61,796 nt of DNA from Moorena sp. SIO3H5 (GCF_010692395.1 NZ_JAAHHS010000003.1:27298-89093), one strand, 5' to 3'. Shown: positions 47,049-55,744, counted from the first letter of the stretch. Notes: generated from the letters alone by a model not told the origin. A program made the numbers and translations.

Positions 47049-48368
47049 ATGGTCACATTAGTTCAGCAACTCAAATCGGCTTTTCGCATCCAATCGGTTA
47101 CCACCGTCAATAACGGGGTGCAAATTACTTGGAAAGATGGTCACGAAAGCTTTTATCACAACCTCTGGCTGCGCGACACTTGCCACTGTCCCAAATGTTT
47201 TCAACCAGACACATTAAGCCTCAACAGTGGAGAAGGAGAAGGACACGACCCCCTGAAAATGCCACTAAATCCGATAACTGAAACGGTCAAAATAGACAGC
47301 GAAGGAAATTTAGATATCATTTGGGGCGGTGAAGAACCCGGACATCATAGCGTCTACGATCCATCTTGGCTGCGAGTTCACTGTCAAAAAGAGCCCGCTC
47401 TCAAACAGCGACGAAAACCCCAACTGTGGGACTCATCGCTGTCCATCCCATACTTCGATTACCAGGAAGTGATGAGGGACGATGAAACGCTACTGCATTG
47501 GTTGGATAAAATGCTGGATGTGGGAATGGTAATTATTGACAGCTTTCCCAAAACGAGAGAAGCATTTCAGGCATTAGTAGAGCGCGTCGGACCGATTCAG
47601 CAACGATATCACCCTACCGACATCTATACTTTAGACACAGCCAACCAACTAGCAGGAAATATCCACCACTCCTATAAGTACTTGCATCGGCTGGACAATC
47701 ATAGCGATCACGTCTCCTACAACGTTCCTCCCAGACTTCAATTTCTCGGATGTATTGAATACGAAAATCCTGACAATGACAGACAAGGATATTCCACTCT
47801 GGTAGATGGTTTCAAAATTGCTGAAGTTCTGAGGACTCAGCAGCCAAAATATTTCGAGCTACTCACCCAAGAGTATATACCAACAGGTCGCAGACGACTG
47901 GGTGTAGAGGAAAAAGTATCTGACAAGGAAAAAGGCACCAAAAAATACCAATGGGAAATCTATTATCGCCACCACGTCATTAATTTGGATAAAAATGGCG
48001 AAGTTTACCAGATTCGTCACAATAAAAACGACCGCGTACCCCTTGAGGTTTCCCCGGATAAAATTCAAGACTTGTATGCCGCCTACCAAGCATTTACAGC
48101 ATTAGCTGAATCTCGAGAGTATAACGCCGAATTTCTTATAGCTCCCGGACAGGTATTGGTAAATGATAACTGGCGACTGCTCCACGGACGGACGGGTATT
48201 CGGAATCCCCAACTGCGACGAGTTTTACTGGGAGCGTATATGAAGCCGGAAACATTCCGCAGCCGACGGCGACTGTTGCTCGGGAAAAAAAGTGGAATGC
48301 CGGATATGTGGTTAATGGGATGTTCAGACCGCGCTTTAGAAATTCTGGCAGAGCGCATGAGCGATTGA
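47049..48368 (+). CDS. Gamma-butyrobetaine hydroxylase-like dioxygenase
   Basis: 2-oxoglutarate/Fe(II) dioxygenase of 439 residues from ATG 47049 (GGAG 5 nt upstream); the frame is open to 46974 but that ATG overlaps the preceding gene. The N-terminal DUF971-type zinc domain has LWLRDTCHCPKCFQPDT, as in BBOX and TMLH. Iron ligands are His and Asp of NHSDHVSYNVPPRLQ and the His of NDNWRLLHGRTGI, followed by the 2OG Arg region (RRVLLGAYM). BBOX makes carnitine in animals; in this setting a hydroxylation of a small trimethylammonium or amino-acid compound is only a guess. The stop is 532 bp before another dioxygenase. Confidence 0.9.
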   Translation: MVTLVQQLKSAFRIQSVTTVNNGVQITWKDGHESFYHNLWLRDTCHCPKCFQPDTLSLNSGEGEGHDPLKMPLNPITETVKIDSEGNLDIIWGGEEPGHHSVYDPSWLRVHCQKEPALKQRRKPQLWDSSLSIPYFDYQEVMRDDETLLHWLDKMLDVGMVIIDSFPKTREAFQALVERVGPIQQRYHPTDIYTLDTANQLAGNIHHSYKYLHRLDNHSDHVSYNVPPRLQFLGCIEYENPDNDRQGYSTLVDGFKIAEVLRTQQPKYFELLTQEYIPTGRRRLGVEEKVSDKEKGTKKYQWEIYYRHHVINLDKNGEVYQIRHNKNDRVPLEVSPDKIQDLYAAYQAFTALAESREYNAEFLIAPGQVLVNDNWRLLHGRTGIRNPQLRRVLLGAYMKPETFRSRRRLLLGKKSGMPDMWLMGCSDRALEILAERMSD

Positions 48369-48735
48369 AATTAAGGCTAAATTTAGCTATTTATTGGTAC
48401 TAAGGGCCAAATAAGCGCCCAATCTACCTGTTTGAGTACCACTTGTAGGGGTTGTTGCCGATGCTCCTAAATAATGAAGGTACGTAGAACTGAGTGCCGC
48501 TGCACTACTTGTTGCCAAGCCTGCTCCCAGATATCAACTTGCAAGGGACTAATTTTCAACAGCAATTGCTCTAAATAGACCCCTGATTCGGGAGCATAGA
48601 GACTCTCAAATAGCATCCCTTCTTGCATCGGAAGGGATAGATTGATTCTAAATTATTATAGTTAATTAATGTGAGTAAACTGTCGATTTCGGTTTGACTC
48701 AACTGGGCAAGAGGAAAGTCGGAAGGACTATATAT
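48361..48735 (-). pseudogene. Relic of an NRPS condensation domain
   Basis: On the minus strand, DFPLAQLSQTEIDSLL and NLESIYP are followed, after a small frameshift near 48630, by MQEGMLFESLYAPESGVYLE and QVDIWEQAWQQVVQRHSVLR, then a TAG, then EHRQQPLQVVLKQVDW. This is the carrier-protein/condensation-domain junction and the first part of a C domain of a nonribosomal peptide synthetase. The frameshift and the TAG (probably for TGG) mark it as dead. An open frame ending at 48571 that begins MSRRKDQYIVNLQERIESLE merely joins into it. Confidence 0.88.
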
Positions 48736-48899
48736 TCTCGCTTCTAGAGATTCTATTCGCTCTTGTAAGTTCACTATATACTGGTCTTTTCGGCGGCTCA
48801 AATCCTATTATACTGTATTGGGCGATCGCGACTTAAATAAACTTACCAGAATCCTGGGAGAATTACCTGAGTTGAGTTCTTTTTTTTGTTTTCTGAATC

Positions 48900-49427
48900 A
48901 TGGAACTACCAACCATCAATTCTGTAGATAGGGTGACGCGAGAAGAACTAAACACCCTTGTTAATCTGGGTTGCTGCTATGTCAGAATACCAGAAACAGA
49001 AATTTTTGAACATTTTAAAATTCTAAAAAGAGAGGCTTTAGATTTTTTCAGGCAGGGCGAAATCCAAAAACAAAATAAGAAAAGCAATAGTGGAATGAAA
49101 GCTCATAAAGACTATGATTTGATGACTGTAATTTTGATGGACAAGCCAGGATTAGAAGTGTTGTGGGATGAGCAATGGCATGACGTTAATCCCCAACCAG
49201 GGTATGGGGTGCTATTTCTGTCTGAAACCTTAGAAAAAATGCTAGGTGGAAAGATAAACTCAAGTATACATCGAGTTCGCATACCAGATGAAGAACGTAT
49301 TTCTATAGGTGTTTTTAAAGGGCCAAATACTAATATTCCTATTCGAGATTACATTCATGATCAAATCCTGTTTGATTCACATGAGCAGTGTTTAGAACAT
49401 TATCGCCAGTTATTCCGGGGGGAGTGA
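48900..49427 (+). CDS. 2OG-Fe(II) oxygenase (isopenicillin N synthase-like)
   Basis: Protein of 175 residues. AHKDYDLMTVILMDKPGLEV holds the His-x-Asp iron ligands; WHDVNPQPGYGVLFLSETLE and INSSIHRVRIPDEERISIG hold the distal His and the Arg/Ser that bind the co-substrate. This is the C-terminal core of the isopenicillin N synthase/plant dioxygenase fold; the usual 300-residue proteins have a longer N-terminal half, so this one is short. It could be a compact enzyme or a truncated copy. It shares the strand with asnB and the BBOX-like gene. Confidence 0.82.
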   Translation: MELPTINSVDRVTREELNTLVNLGCCYVRIPETEIFEHFKILKREALDFFRQGEIQKQNKKSNSGMKAHKDYDLMTVILMDKPGLEVLWDEQWHDVNPQPGYGVLFLSETLEKMLGGKINSSIHRVRIPDEERISIGVFKGPNTNIPIRDYIHDQILFDSHEQCLEHYRQLFRGE

Positions 49428-49469
49428 CAAAAAAGCCTGTAAGCTTTTCCGGATGGAAATTTGAGTCAA

Positions 49470-49600
49470 AACACTTCTTTTTTTGGGACTAGAGTTGACT
49501 ATTCATGCTGATGCTGCTTGGGGTGGTTACTTCGCTGCCATGATTCTGGAAATTGTTCAAGACTCGAACCAGACAATGTACATCAATTTCACAAGGCTAT
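49470..49600 (+). pseudogene. Relic of a PLP-dependent decarboxylase
   Basis: A plus-strand frame reads LLFLGLELTIHADAAWGGYF followed by AAMILEIVQDSNQT. HADAAWGGYF is the cofactor Asp motif of group II decarboxylases (DOPA/tyrosine/glutamate type). Neither the upstream half nor the PLP lysine region is present. Confidence 0.7.
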
Positions 49601-51226
49601 ACCGCTGCGATCGCGAGGCCAGTAGATTATGAATGCTTTACCAATAATGTTGTCTCTGGGAACAACCCCCCAACAGCGGCTATCGTAGCTGTTTTCCCGG
49701 TTATCACCTAGTACCAGATAGGAGTTAGGTGGCAGTGTCACCGGTTTAGACAAATAGGGTTGCGGTGCAGATTTACAAGCATCAATGACTGTTCGTTGAC
49801 CGTCAGCAATATAGTCTTCTGCTAAGGGTTGATCATTAATGTAGATCTTTCTATCTTTAAGTTCTACCTTCTCACCTGGTAAACCAACCACACGTTCAAT
49901 AAATGCGTCCCTGAAGTTTTGTTTTTTGAGAGTATCAGTAGGGTTAAATATTATGATATCTCCTCTCTCTGGATCGTTGAAGCGATAACTTAACTTTTCA
50001 ATAATCAGGCGGTCATTAATTTGGAGCGTAGGTAACATCGCACCAGAAGGTATGTAGCGAGCTTCTGCAACATATGCTTTCACATAAAATGCCAAACCAA
50101 CCTCACAAATACCAAAAATCATTAGGAGTAGAGAAATGGTTACTATAAAATTTTTCGTTCTTTCCCTACGAACTGGTGAAGCCCAGTAAGCATGATAAGC
50201 AACAAAACCGGAAAAAATCAGTGGAGCTAAGGGAAAAATTCCTGAAACTATAAAAATAATAAAGAATAAAATACCCAGCCCAACTTTCTTAATGTATAAA
50301 TGCCCCAAACCAGGCCAACCAGGTATTATTCCTGATAAAAATACAGCCAGCCAGGGGTCTTTGTCTCTTTTTCTCAATTCTTCAAACCTTGAACTATTCG
50401 CTTTTATGGCACATTGATGAGCATCAAAGAGATTCCATAACCAGAGCGGCATCATAGCTAACCAGCAGAGGAAGCCGATTACCCATTCAACTTTAGGAGT
50501 TAAGATAAGAATGAATCCCAAGTACAACAGTAAAGTTGTAATAGATATTATCCACAATCCTCTAATAAGTTTACCTGAGTATATCTGCCCAAGCCCAGGC
50601 AAAAACTTTGATAAAATTACCGCTAACCAAGGTTCTTTACCAGATAATGACTCGTCATTAATCGGGGGTTTTCGACTTTTATTATTATTAATATATTTAG
50701 AATTTTTAGCCTTGAGAGCACTCTTGGATTGTTGAACTATGCTGTCTGCTATAGGTACATCATTTGAAGTGGTATTCTCCGACGACGATATCGGTACAGA
50801 TTTGAAAGCACCAGGGCTCTCTTGTACTCCACCAATTTGATTTTTATCGTTACTTTCTGTGGTTTCGATCTGCTCTTGAATCCCCCTGCTCCATAGCTCT
50901 CCTACTTTGGAGTCACCAAAATTTTTTTGGTGGAGTACTAACTGGATTGTTTCACGCCAATCTGGGGAGTTTTTACCCAACTGACATCCATAAACCTTGA
51001 CGGTGCTAATCGATTCAACTCCCAAACCGATGATTTTTTTACGAAGGAAAGCTACTAATTCTTCTTGATTTGGTACTTGAGTTGACTCTAGCAACACAGA
51101 CAAGCAGTCATCTCTGAGTTTAACTTTAGCTCTAATGCCTTTGGATTTGAGAGAATGGTTGATTAATGCCGCGATCGCTTTTGGATTGCCTTGCTTAGCT
51201 AATCCGGTAATGTTCTGATGGCTCAT
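49589..51226 (-). CDS. Signal peptidase I-like pseudoenzyme with TM segments
   Basis: Membrane protein of 545 residues. Residues 1-100 form a small domain seen in other cyanobacterial proteins ([35 protein letters not shown]). A Ser/Asn-rich linker follows, then two TM2-like repeats ([20 protein letters not shown] near 201; [19 protein letters not shown] near 293), each with membrane helices. The C-terminal S26 domain begins at about 380 with a further helix, then [42 protein letters not shown] and [15 protein letters not shown]. In active LepB the nucleophile is the Ser of SGSM and the base is the Lys of IKR; here they are Ala396 and Glu444. Cleavage activity is therefore unlikely. Confidence 0.88.
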   Translation of the reverse strand: MSHQNITGLAKQGNPKAIAALINHSLKSKGIRAKVKLRDDCLSVLLESTQVPNQEELVAFLRKKIIGLGVESISTVKVYGCQLGKNSPDWRETIQLVLHQKNFGDSKVGELWSRGIQEQIETTESNDKNQIGGVQESPGAFKSVPISSSENTTSNDVPIADSIVQQSKSALKAKNSKYINNNKSRKPPINDESLSGKEPWLAVILSKFLPGLGQIYSGKLIRGLWIISITTLLLYLGFILILTPKVEWVIGFLCWLAMMPLWLWNLFDAHQCAIKANSSRFEELRKRDKDPWLAVFLSGIIPGWPGLGHLYIKKVGLGILFFIIFIVSGIFPLAPLIFSGFVAYHAYWASPVRRERTKNFIVTISLLLMIFGICEVGLAFYVKAYVAEARYIPSGAMLPTLQINDRLIIEKLSYRFNDPERGDIIIFNPTDTLKKQNFRDAFIERVVGLPGEKVELKDRKIYINDQPLAEDYIADGQRTVIDACKSAPQPYLSKPVTLPPNSYLVLGDNRENSYDSRCWGVVPRDNIIGKAFIIYWPRDRSGIAL

Positions 51227-51587
51227 TATTGTAAACTATCAATGGCAGTGATGCTTGTAACAATCTACTCAATTCAATTAAACTAAATTGAAATTCAAGG
51301 TTGATATAAATTAATCTGCTAAAAGTTAGATTTATTAAAAATTTTAAATTTTGGGATAATAGATAAATTTAATTTAAATTCTGGCATTTTGGTCAGTATA
51401 ACTATTAATAATATTTTAGGTTTTGAGTATTTTTCTGTTGGTTCTATGGGGAGATTTCAGATTTGAGGGTATGGAGATCACGAATTCTAGGATTAAGCCA
51501 TTGCCTGGTCATTGCCGAGAGTTCGATTTCTGCGATATTGAGCCAGGAGCTATGTTTGGGGCTGTGGTGGATTTTAATGTTTTTAGT

Positions 51588-51698
51588 GCGATGCTCCTTG
51601 GCCTTGGCCTATTGGCCACGCTACGCGAATGGGCCACGCTACGCGAATGGAGGGAGCCGCTACGGGATTGGCCGTAGGCCACGCTACGCGAACGCATT
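51588..51698. repeat. Dispersed GGCCACGCTACGCGAA block
   Basis: Same leader GCGATGCTCCTTGGCC and the same end GCGAACGCATT as 42563-42627, with three copies of GGCCACGCTACGCGAA inside. Confidence 0.9.
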
Positions 51699-51727
51699 AT
51701 CTTGATTGATTGGATTTCACCAAGCTC

Positions 51728-51832
51728 AACCCAACATCATCGATCTCGGGCAACAAGTAGCAGAAAATTAAGCAAGGGGCAACGATCTATGATCGGCGAG
51801 TCATAGCCATTACCCCGTAGACCTTAAGTTCG
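51728..51832 (-). pseudogene. 3'-end remnant of a Uma2-family gene
   Basis: The minus strand reads ELKVYGVMAMTRRS and stops at the same place as the intact Uma2 gene at 55094 (ELTVNGVMAMTRRS). The similarity continues into the downstream flank up to CCCAACATCATC (51730 and 55037). Only about 15 codons remain. Confidence 0.8.
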
Positions 51833-51911
51833 CGCTGCCCTGTAGGCGTTGCCTGACCCTCGCCCATAGATCCAGGGCGTGTCCTACTCCCGTCCTTTTT
51901 CTGTAATATTG

Positions 51912-52835
51912 TTACTGTAGTTTACGTCCACTTTTAGAAGTCCGCTTTCTGAGGCGCAGCCTAACCAAGATCATTTGCTGGAGCGGTAATGGTACTTCTG
52001 GGTGTAGTCCCTCTGATATATCTTCAAAGGTTTTGATTGACCCAGGATAAACCACAACTAGCCATCCTTGTTTGACAAGGCAGGCGTTTAAAGCTGACTC
52101 CTCAAGCAGGTATGTTATCCCTAGATGCTGCCTACGCTCATCCAGTTGTTCTGTTTCTAGCTGTTGAACTCGGTTCATATAGTTTTGGGCAAATAAATTT
52201 ACCAAGCCTTGAAAAGATTCATTTTTTTTGTAAAGGCTCTGAAGCTCCTCATAATATATCTTAAAGTCCGATTGCTGCTCAATTTCTGACGCTTTCTTGA
52301 ACTTAAATTGACAGCTTCCGGAGTACTGATCGAACAGGGAATAGTTTTCATTAATAAACTGCTCTCCAGTGCGAATTGCCTCCAACCGAGCTTCATCCCC
52401 TTTCACTCCCTGTCTCACCTCGATTGTCAGTCGGTATATACTATCAGTAACTAGGACTAGGCAAGCATTAAAGTTTTCACTAATCCATTTAATGCATGGT
52501 TCAATGCGCTTACGATCAACAAAGTTTTTGCTGCCAAGGCTGATTCCGAAAATACACTTTTTATACTCAGAAAGTGAGCTACGTAGGTGAGCGGGAGATA
52601 CCTTAGATAAACTTGCTTTATACCCATAAATTATAGTATTACTAGTAGTAGACTTGGTTAAGTCTAACTCCTGTCTGTTTAGATCAATTCCTTTGCTAAT
52701 TTTAGATCTAAGCAGCTTCAAATGCTCTAGGGAAAGCTGATTCCAGTCAAAGTTGTCAATGATCGTTTCTTCATCGCTATCACTATTCATACTGTTAATT
52801 GTTATGGTAAATGTTGTTGGAAGCCATCTGGACAA
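51912..52835 (-). CDS. tRNA-dependent cyclodipeptide synthase
   Basis: Enzyme of 307 residues that should use two aminoacyl-tRNAs to make a cyclic dipeptide (diketopiperazine). CIFGISLGSKNF (94-105) matches the CDPS start of the Rossmann-like core, with Ser99 as the nucleophile that receives the first aminoacyl group. WISENFNACLVLVTDSIYRL, ARLEAIRTGEQFINENYSLF and YLLEE follow; Tyr242 and Glu246 match the Tyr-x3-Glu pair (Tyr178/Glu182 in AlbC), and VVVYPG has Tyr263-Pro264. Non-Asn at position 102 together with Tyr-Pro points to the XYP subfamily. About 60 extra N-terminal residues are present; Met16 is an alternative start. Product identity cannot be read. Two methyltransferase genes lie upstream on the same strand. 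Confidence 0.88.
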   Translation of the reverse strand: MSRWLPTTFTITINSMNSDSDEETIIDNFDWNQLSLEHLKLLRSKISKGIDLNRQELDLTKSTTSNTIIYGYKASLSKVSPAHLRSSLSEYKKCIFGISLGSKNFVDRKRIEPCIKWISENFNACLVLVTDSIYRLTIEVRQGVKGDEARLEAIRTGEQFINENYSLFDQYSGSCQFKFKKASEIEQQSDFKIYYEELQSLYKKNESFQGLVNLFAQNYMNRVQQLETEQLDERRQHLGITYLLEESALNACLVKQGWLVVVYPGSIKTFEDISEGLHPEVPLPLQQMILVRLRLRKRTSKSGRKLQ

Positions 52836-53290
52836 ACAATAAGTATTATGCTATGGTCAGCGTTTACTATTTTATCCACAGGTTTTTTACGAGCTTTATA
52901 GCCCTACGCGCAAGGCAAGAGGAATCCCCCCTACTGCCATAGTAAGGGGGGCGGGCAAGAGGCAAAAGTTCACTAAAGCAGCTGTTGCTGCTTGTATCAA
53001 TGTCAAACACCTTAATGCCTAGTCCTATAACAATAGGATTTTGATAGACTCAATCAAGGGTAAATTGACTTATTCTGCTAGAAGCCATGTCTAGCCATTG
53101 ACTATAGCAGTTTCTAACCTAATGAAATACACAGGATTTTTTCCATGTTTCCTCTTATCTCTTATTTCTTCCCTGTTCCCTGTTCCCTAGAACCAGGTAC
53201 TCTCTACCTCACCAAATTGAAAACGGCTATATATACATCTAAATAAATATTGCCTTTTCGTTAGGAATCAGAAGATAGAAAGTTTTCAGC
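52836..53290. other. Intergenic between CDPS and methyltransferase
   Basis: A 455-bp gap with a CCCCCCTACT...AGTAAGGGGGG hairpin (52926-52951), AGGCAAGAGG repeats, the 24-bp repeat at 52995-53018 (inverted copy at 16987-17010), and CCCTGTT heptamers near 53167-53190. It should contain the CDPS promoter if that gene is not co-transcribed with the methyltransferases. Confidence 0.65.
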
Positions 53291-54130
53291 TTATCCTTTT
53301 TGGACAATCCAAAAAGCTGACACATATGAAAGTTGGATCCTATTGCCGCAGTTCTTTTCTAGGGTTTCCCTCAAACCAGTAAATAAAGAATTCTTCTGCT
53401 GCGACTCTAGGTTGATGTAGGTTGAGTAAGTACTCAACAAGGCCAGATAATCATCGATGCTATAGGTAGGTTCGCAGAGTACATATTCCGATTTACAGTC
53501 ATAAAAATAACCGGAGTCTATAACCTTCTCTACAAATTCGTTCAGCTTTTCTAACTGAGTTTTTGTATCTTCAGCATATCGTCTCAGAGATGGAGCATGG
53601 ATCTGATAGACCTCATCCAACATTTGGTAAACTTCAGGCTGAGGATGGGGTCTGGTATTCCACAGTATAATGAGTACACCATTCTGTTTTAAAGCAGCAT
53701 TAACTTTGGCATACCCACTTCCAGGGGCAACCCAATGAAAAGCCGTTGCTGCTATAACCGCATCGAATCTCTGGGACTCTAGCTCCCACTCCTCAAAAGT
53801 AGTATTCTTAATCTCTACATTGGGATACTGGGCACAGTTTTGTCGCGCTAGCTTACAAGCCGACTCACTGGGTTCTATACAGACCATTCTAAAGCTTAAT
53901 TGCCCAAAGGCTTTAGTTACAGTTCCAGGTCCACATCCTATTTCCAAAATTGTGGCATCATCTGGGAGTTGGGCTAACTCTACAGCCCGATCAACTATCG
54001 TTTGAGGATAGGTTGGTCTGGTTCTGTTGTAGGCATCTGCTACTGAATTAAACCAGGTCTTGTTTTGTTGTGACGTTCTGATATCTGCTACTAGCTTGAA
54101 CCAGTTTCCGTCTTGTGACAAATCTTGCAT
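53291..54130 (-). CDS. Class I SAM methyltransferase (putative tailoring)
   Basis: Protein of 279 residues. TWFNSVADAYNRTRPTYPQT leads into motif I ILEIGCGPGTVTKAF, then VCIEPSES, RFDAVIAATAFHWVAPGSGY and GVLIILWNTRPHPQP. This is the Methyltransf_11/25 type common for small-molecule targets. It shares the strand with the CDPS gene (455 bp downstream) and with another methyltransferase 77 bp upstream. N- or O-methylation of a cyclodipeptide is a testable guess. Confidence 0.88.
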   Translation of the reverse strand: MQDLSQDGNWFKLVADIRTSQQNKTWFNSVADAYNRTRPTYPQTIVDRAVELAQLPDDATILEIGCGPGTVTKAFGQLSFRMVCIEPSESACKLARQNCAQYPNVEIKNTTFEEWELESQRFDAVIAATAFHWVAPGSGYAKVNAALKQNGVLIILWNTRPHPQPEVYQMLDEVYQIHAPSLRRYAEDTKTQLEKLNEFVEKVIDSGYFYDCKSEYVLCEPTYSIDDYLALLSTYSTYINLESQQKNSLFTGLRETLEKNCGNRIQLSYVSAFWIVQKG

Positions 54131-54206
54131 AAATGCTTGCTTATTAATGATTAGTTGTTGTCAGTTAAGCGGAAAGATCACAATAATTTGACCCAGGTAC
54201 TTGATT

Positions 54207-54944
54207 CTACGGCCTAGGTTCCTCTGTTGTTGCCACTATCCCTCCAAATACTGCCATACCATAATACTTCCAAGGCACCGCTACCGAGGAAAATCCAGCA
54301 GTTGTCAGCATTTGCAAATGGCCATAAGTGGTGGTAAAGCGATCAGGACCAGAATAACCCTCAGAGATACTCGTTCCGAACTTAGCGCGAACTTCTGCTA
54401 GGGTCGTTCCCTGACTTTGCGCCCAATCCTCTCGCCTTTCCTGGTAAACTTCCTTGAGGGCTGGTGATTCTGGCAAAACCCGGTCAGCATTCCAAAACAC
54501 GCCCCCTGGGTTGAGACTTTCCCGAATTCGCTGAAATAACTTCAGCTTAATCTCATCGGTAAGATGATGGATGGCAAAAGAGGAAACACAGACATCAAAT
54601 TGTTCTGGTAATGATAAGTTGTGATTCGCCCAGTCACCAAAATCTCCCTCGTACGCTTTCCATCTATTGCTATATCCAGCATCCTCAATTTTTGCACGGG
54701 CAAAGGCCAGCATTCGGGGGGAATAATCTACCGCAATTACTTCAGCATTCCGACAGCGATCAAGGATTTTTAAACTCGTCTCGCCAGTACCGCAACCGAG
54801 ATCTAAAATTCGCTGGGCAGAAGGAGGAGTACAACGGGCTAAAACATCCAGAATTTCCTCATAGCGAGGCATTAGCTGGCGAATGCCACTATCGAAGTTG
54901 GCAGTATCTGCAAAAACTTCTCCTTGAAAAATCTCTTTCATCAA
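54207..54944 (-). CDS. Class I SAM methyltransferase, second
   Basis: Protein of 245 residues. FDSGIRQLMPRYEEILDVLA precedes motif I ILDLGCGTGETSLK; VIAVDYSPRMLAFARAKIED, FDVCVSSFAIHHLTDEIKLK and LNPGGVFWNADRV complete the fold. The C-terminal part (YSGPDRFTTTYGHLQMLTTA) is like that of small-molecule methyltransferases. First gene of the probable methyltransferase-methyltransferase-CDPS set. Confidence 0.88.
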   Translation of the reverse strand: MMKEIFQGEVFADTANFDSGIRQLMPRYEEILDVLARCTPPSAQRILDLGCGTGETSLKILDRCRNAEVIAVDYSPRMLAFARAKIEDAGYSNRWKAYEGDFGDWANHNLSLPEQFDVCVSSFAIHHLTDEIKLKLFQRIRESLNPGGVFWNADRVLPESPALKEVYQERREDWAQSQGTTLAEVRAKFGTSISEGYSGPDRFTTTYGHLQMLTTAGFSSVAVPWKYYGMAVFGGIVATTEEPRP

Positions 54945-55093
54945 ATTAATGTTGGTATCTATGACTACTAATATAGGGATTTGTAGAGGAATAAACTACA
55001 CAACCAGTGTTTCATTTAATGTAAGGAACCTCAAGACCCAACATCATCACTCTCGGGCATAAAATAGCATAAAATTAAGCAAGGGGCAACGAT

Positions 55094-55630
55094 CTATGAT
55101 CGCCGAGTCATAGCCATTACCCCGTTGACAGTAAGTTCGGGTAGAATGCCTAAGCTTGGTAGAATGTCTTCTCCTGAAAAGACTATGGGTAGGTCATCTC
55201 CCTGCCAGACCCAAATCTGCTGACGAGCAAAATCGATTAACCAGGCTAATTGTGTTCCATTACTGAGGCAATGAAGAATTTTGTTTTGCAAGTTTAAAGT
55301 GCTTTGGTCAGGGGAACGAATTTCAATCAGCCAATCGGGTGCTCCATCAAGGGGTCCGTCTTGATCAGGAAGATGATCCCAGGCAACGATAGCAATATCT
55401 GGCACTGGCGAGTAGGGAGGTATGATGCAGCGTAGCTCCTGTACCGCTTCAAATTCATTGGTACGATCATTGATGTAATTAACCAGATTGCGTTGTAGGC
55501 GGGAGTGAAAGAGGGTTGGCATTGGTTTTTGGACTGCTCGCCCATCAATTAATTCCCATGCCGGAGAAGCCTCAATATTGGGTTGAGTGAGAAATTCTGC
55601 GAGGGCAATCCTTGGAATCGACTGGGTCAT
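55094..55630 (-). CDS. Uma2-family (DUF820) protein
   Basis: Protein of 178 residues: EFLTQPNIEASPAWELIDGR, LRCIIPPYSPVPDIAIVAWD, PDWLIEIRSPDQSTLNLQNK, and QLAWLIDFARQQIWVWQG. The PDIAIV and EIRSPDQ segments carry the Asp and Glu of a PD-(D/E)xK-like core. Its last codons and 3' flank are repeated at 51728-51832, on the other side of the CDPS cluster. Confidence 0.88.
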   Translation of the reverse strand: MTQSIPRIALAEFLTQPNIEASPAWELIDGRAVQKPMPTLFHSRLQRNLVNYINDRTNEFEAVQELRCIIPPYSPVPDIAIVAWDHLPDQDGPLDGAPDWLIEIRSPDQSTLNLQNKILHCLSNGTQLAWLIDFARQQIWVWQGDDLPIVFSGEDILPSLGILPELTVNGVMAMTRRS

Positions 55631-55744
55631 AGCTGCTTACAAAATTTCACTGGTTCAGTTTATACCAACCATACTAGAGCCCAAATCTTGCCCAGGGTTG
55701 CGCAAGAGAAGCATGCTTCCCTTGCCTGATCACCGAGTAACCCT

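Larger units (their letters stand above)
51227..51911. other. Intergenic with repeats and Uma2 remnant
   Basis: AT-rich promoter-side DNA (51227-51420), a dispersed repeat block (51588-51698) and a Uma2 3'-end remnant (51728-51832). Overlapping open frames at 51423-51705 translate the repeats and are not supported as genes. Confidence 0.6.

Noticed and set aside
48571..48801. Minus-strand gene of 76 residues
   Set aside because: Its C-terminal half is the frameshifted reading of an NRPS condensation-domain relic, so it is treated as part of a pseudogene.
51423..51705. Overlapping open frames of 80 and 84 codons
   Set aside because: They run through the dispersed GGCCACGCTACGCGAA repeats in different frames; amino-acid content only mirrors the repeats.
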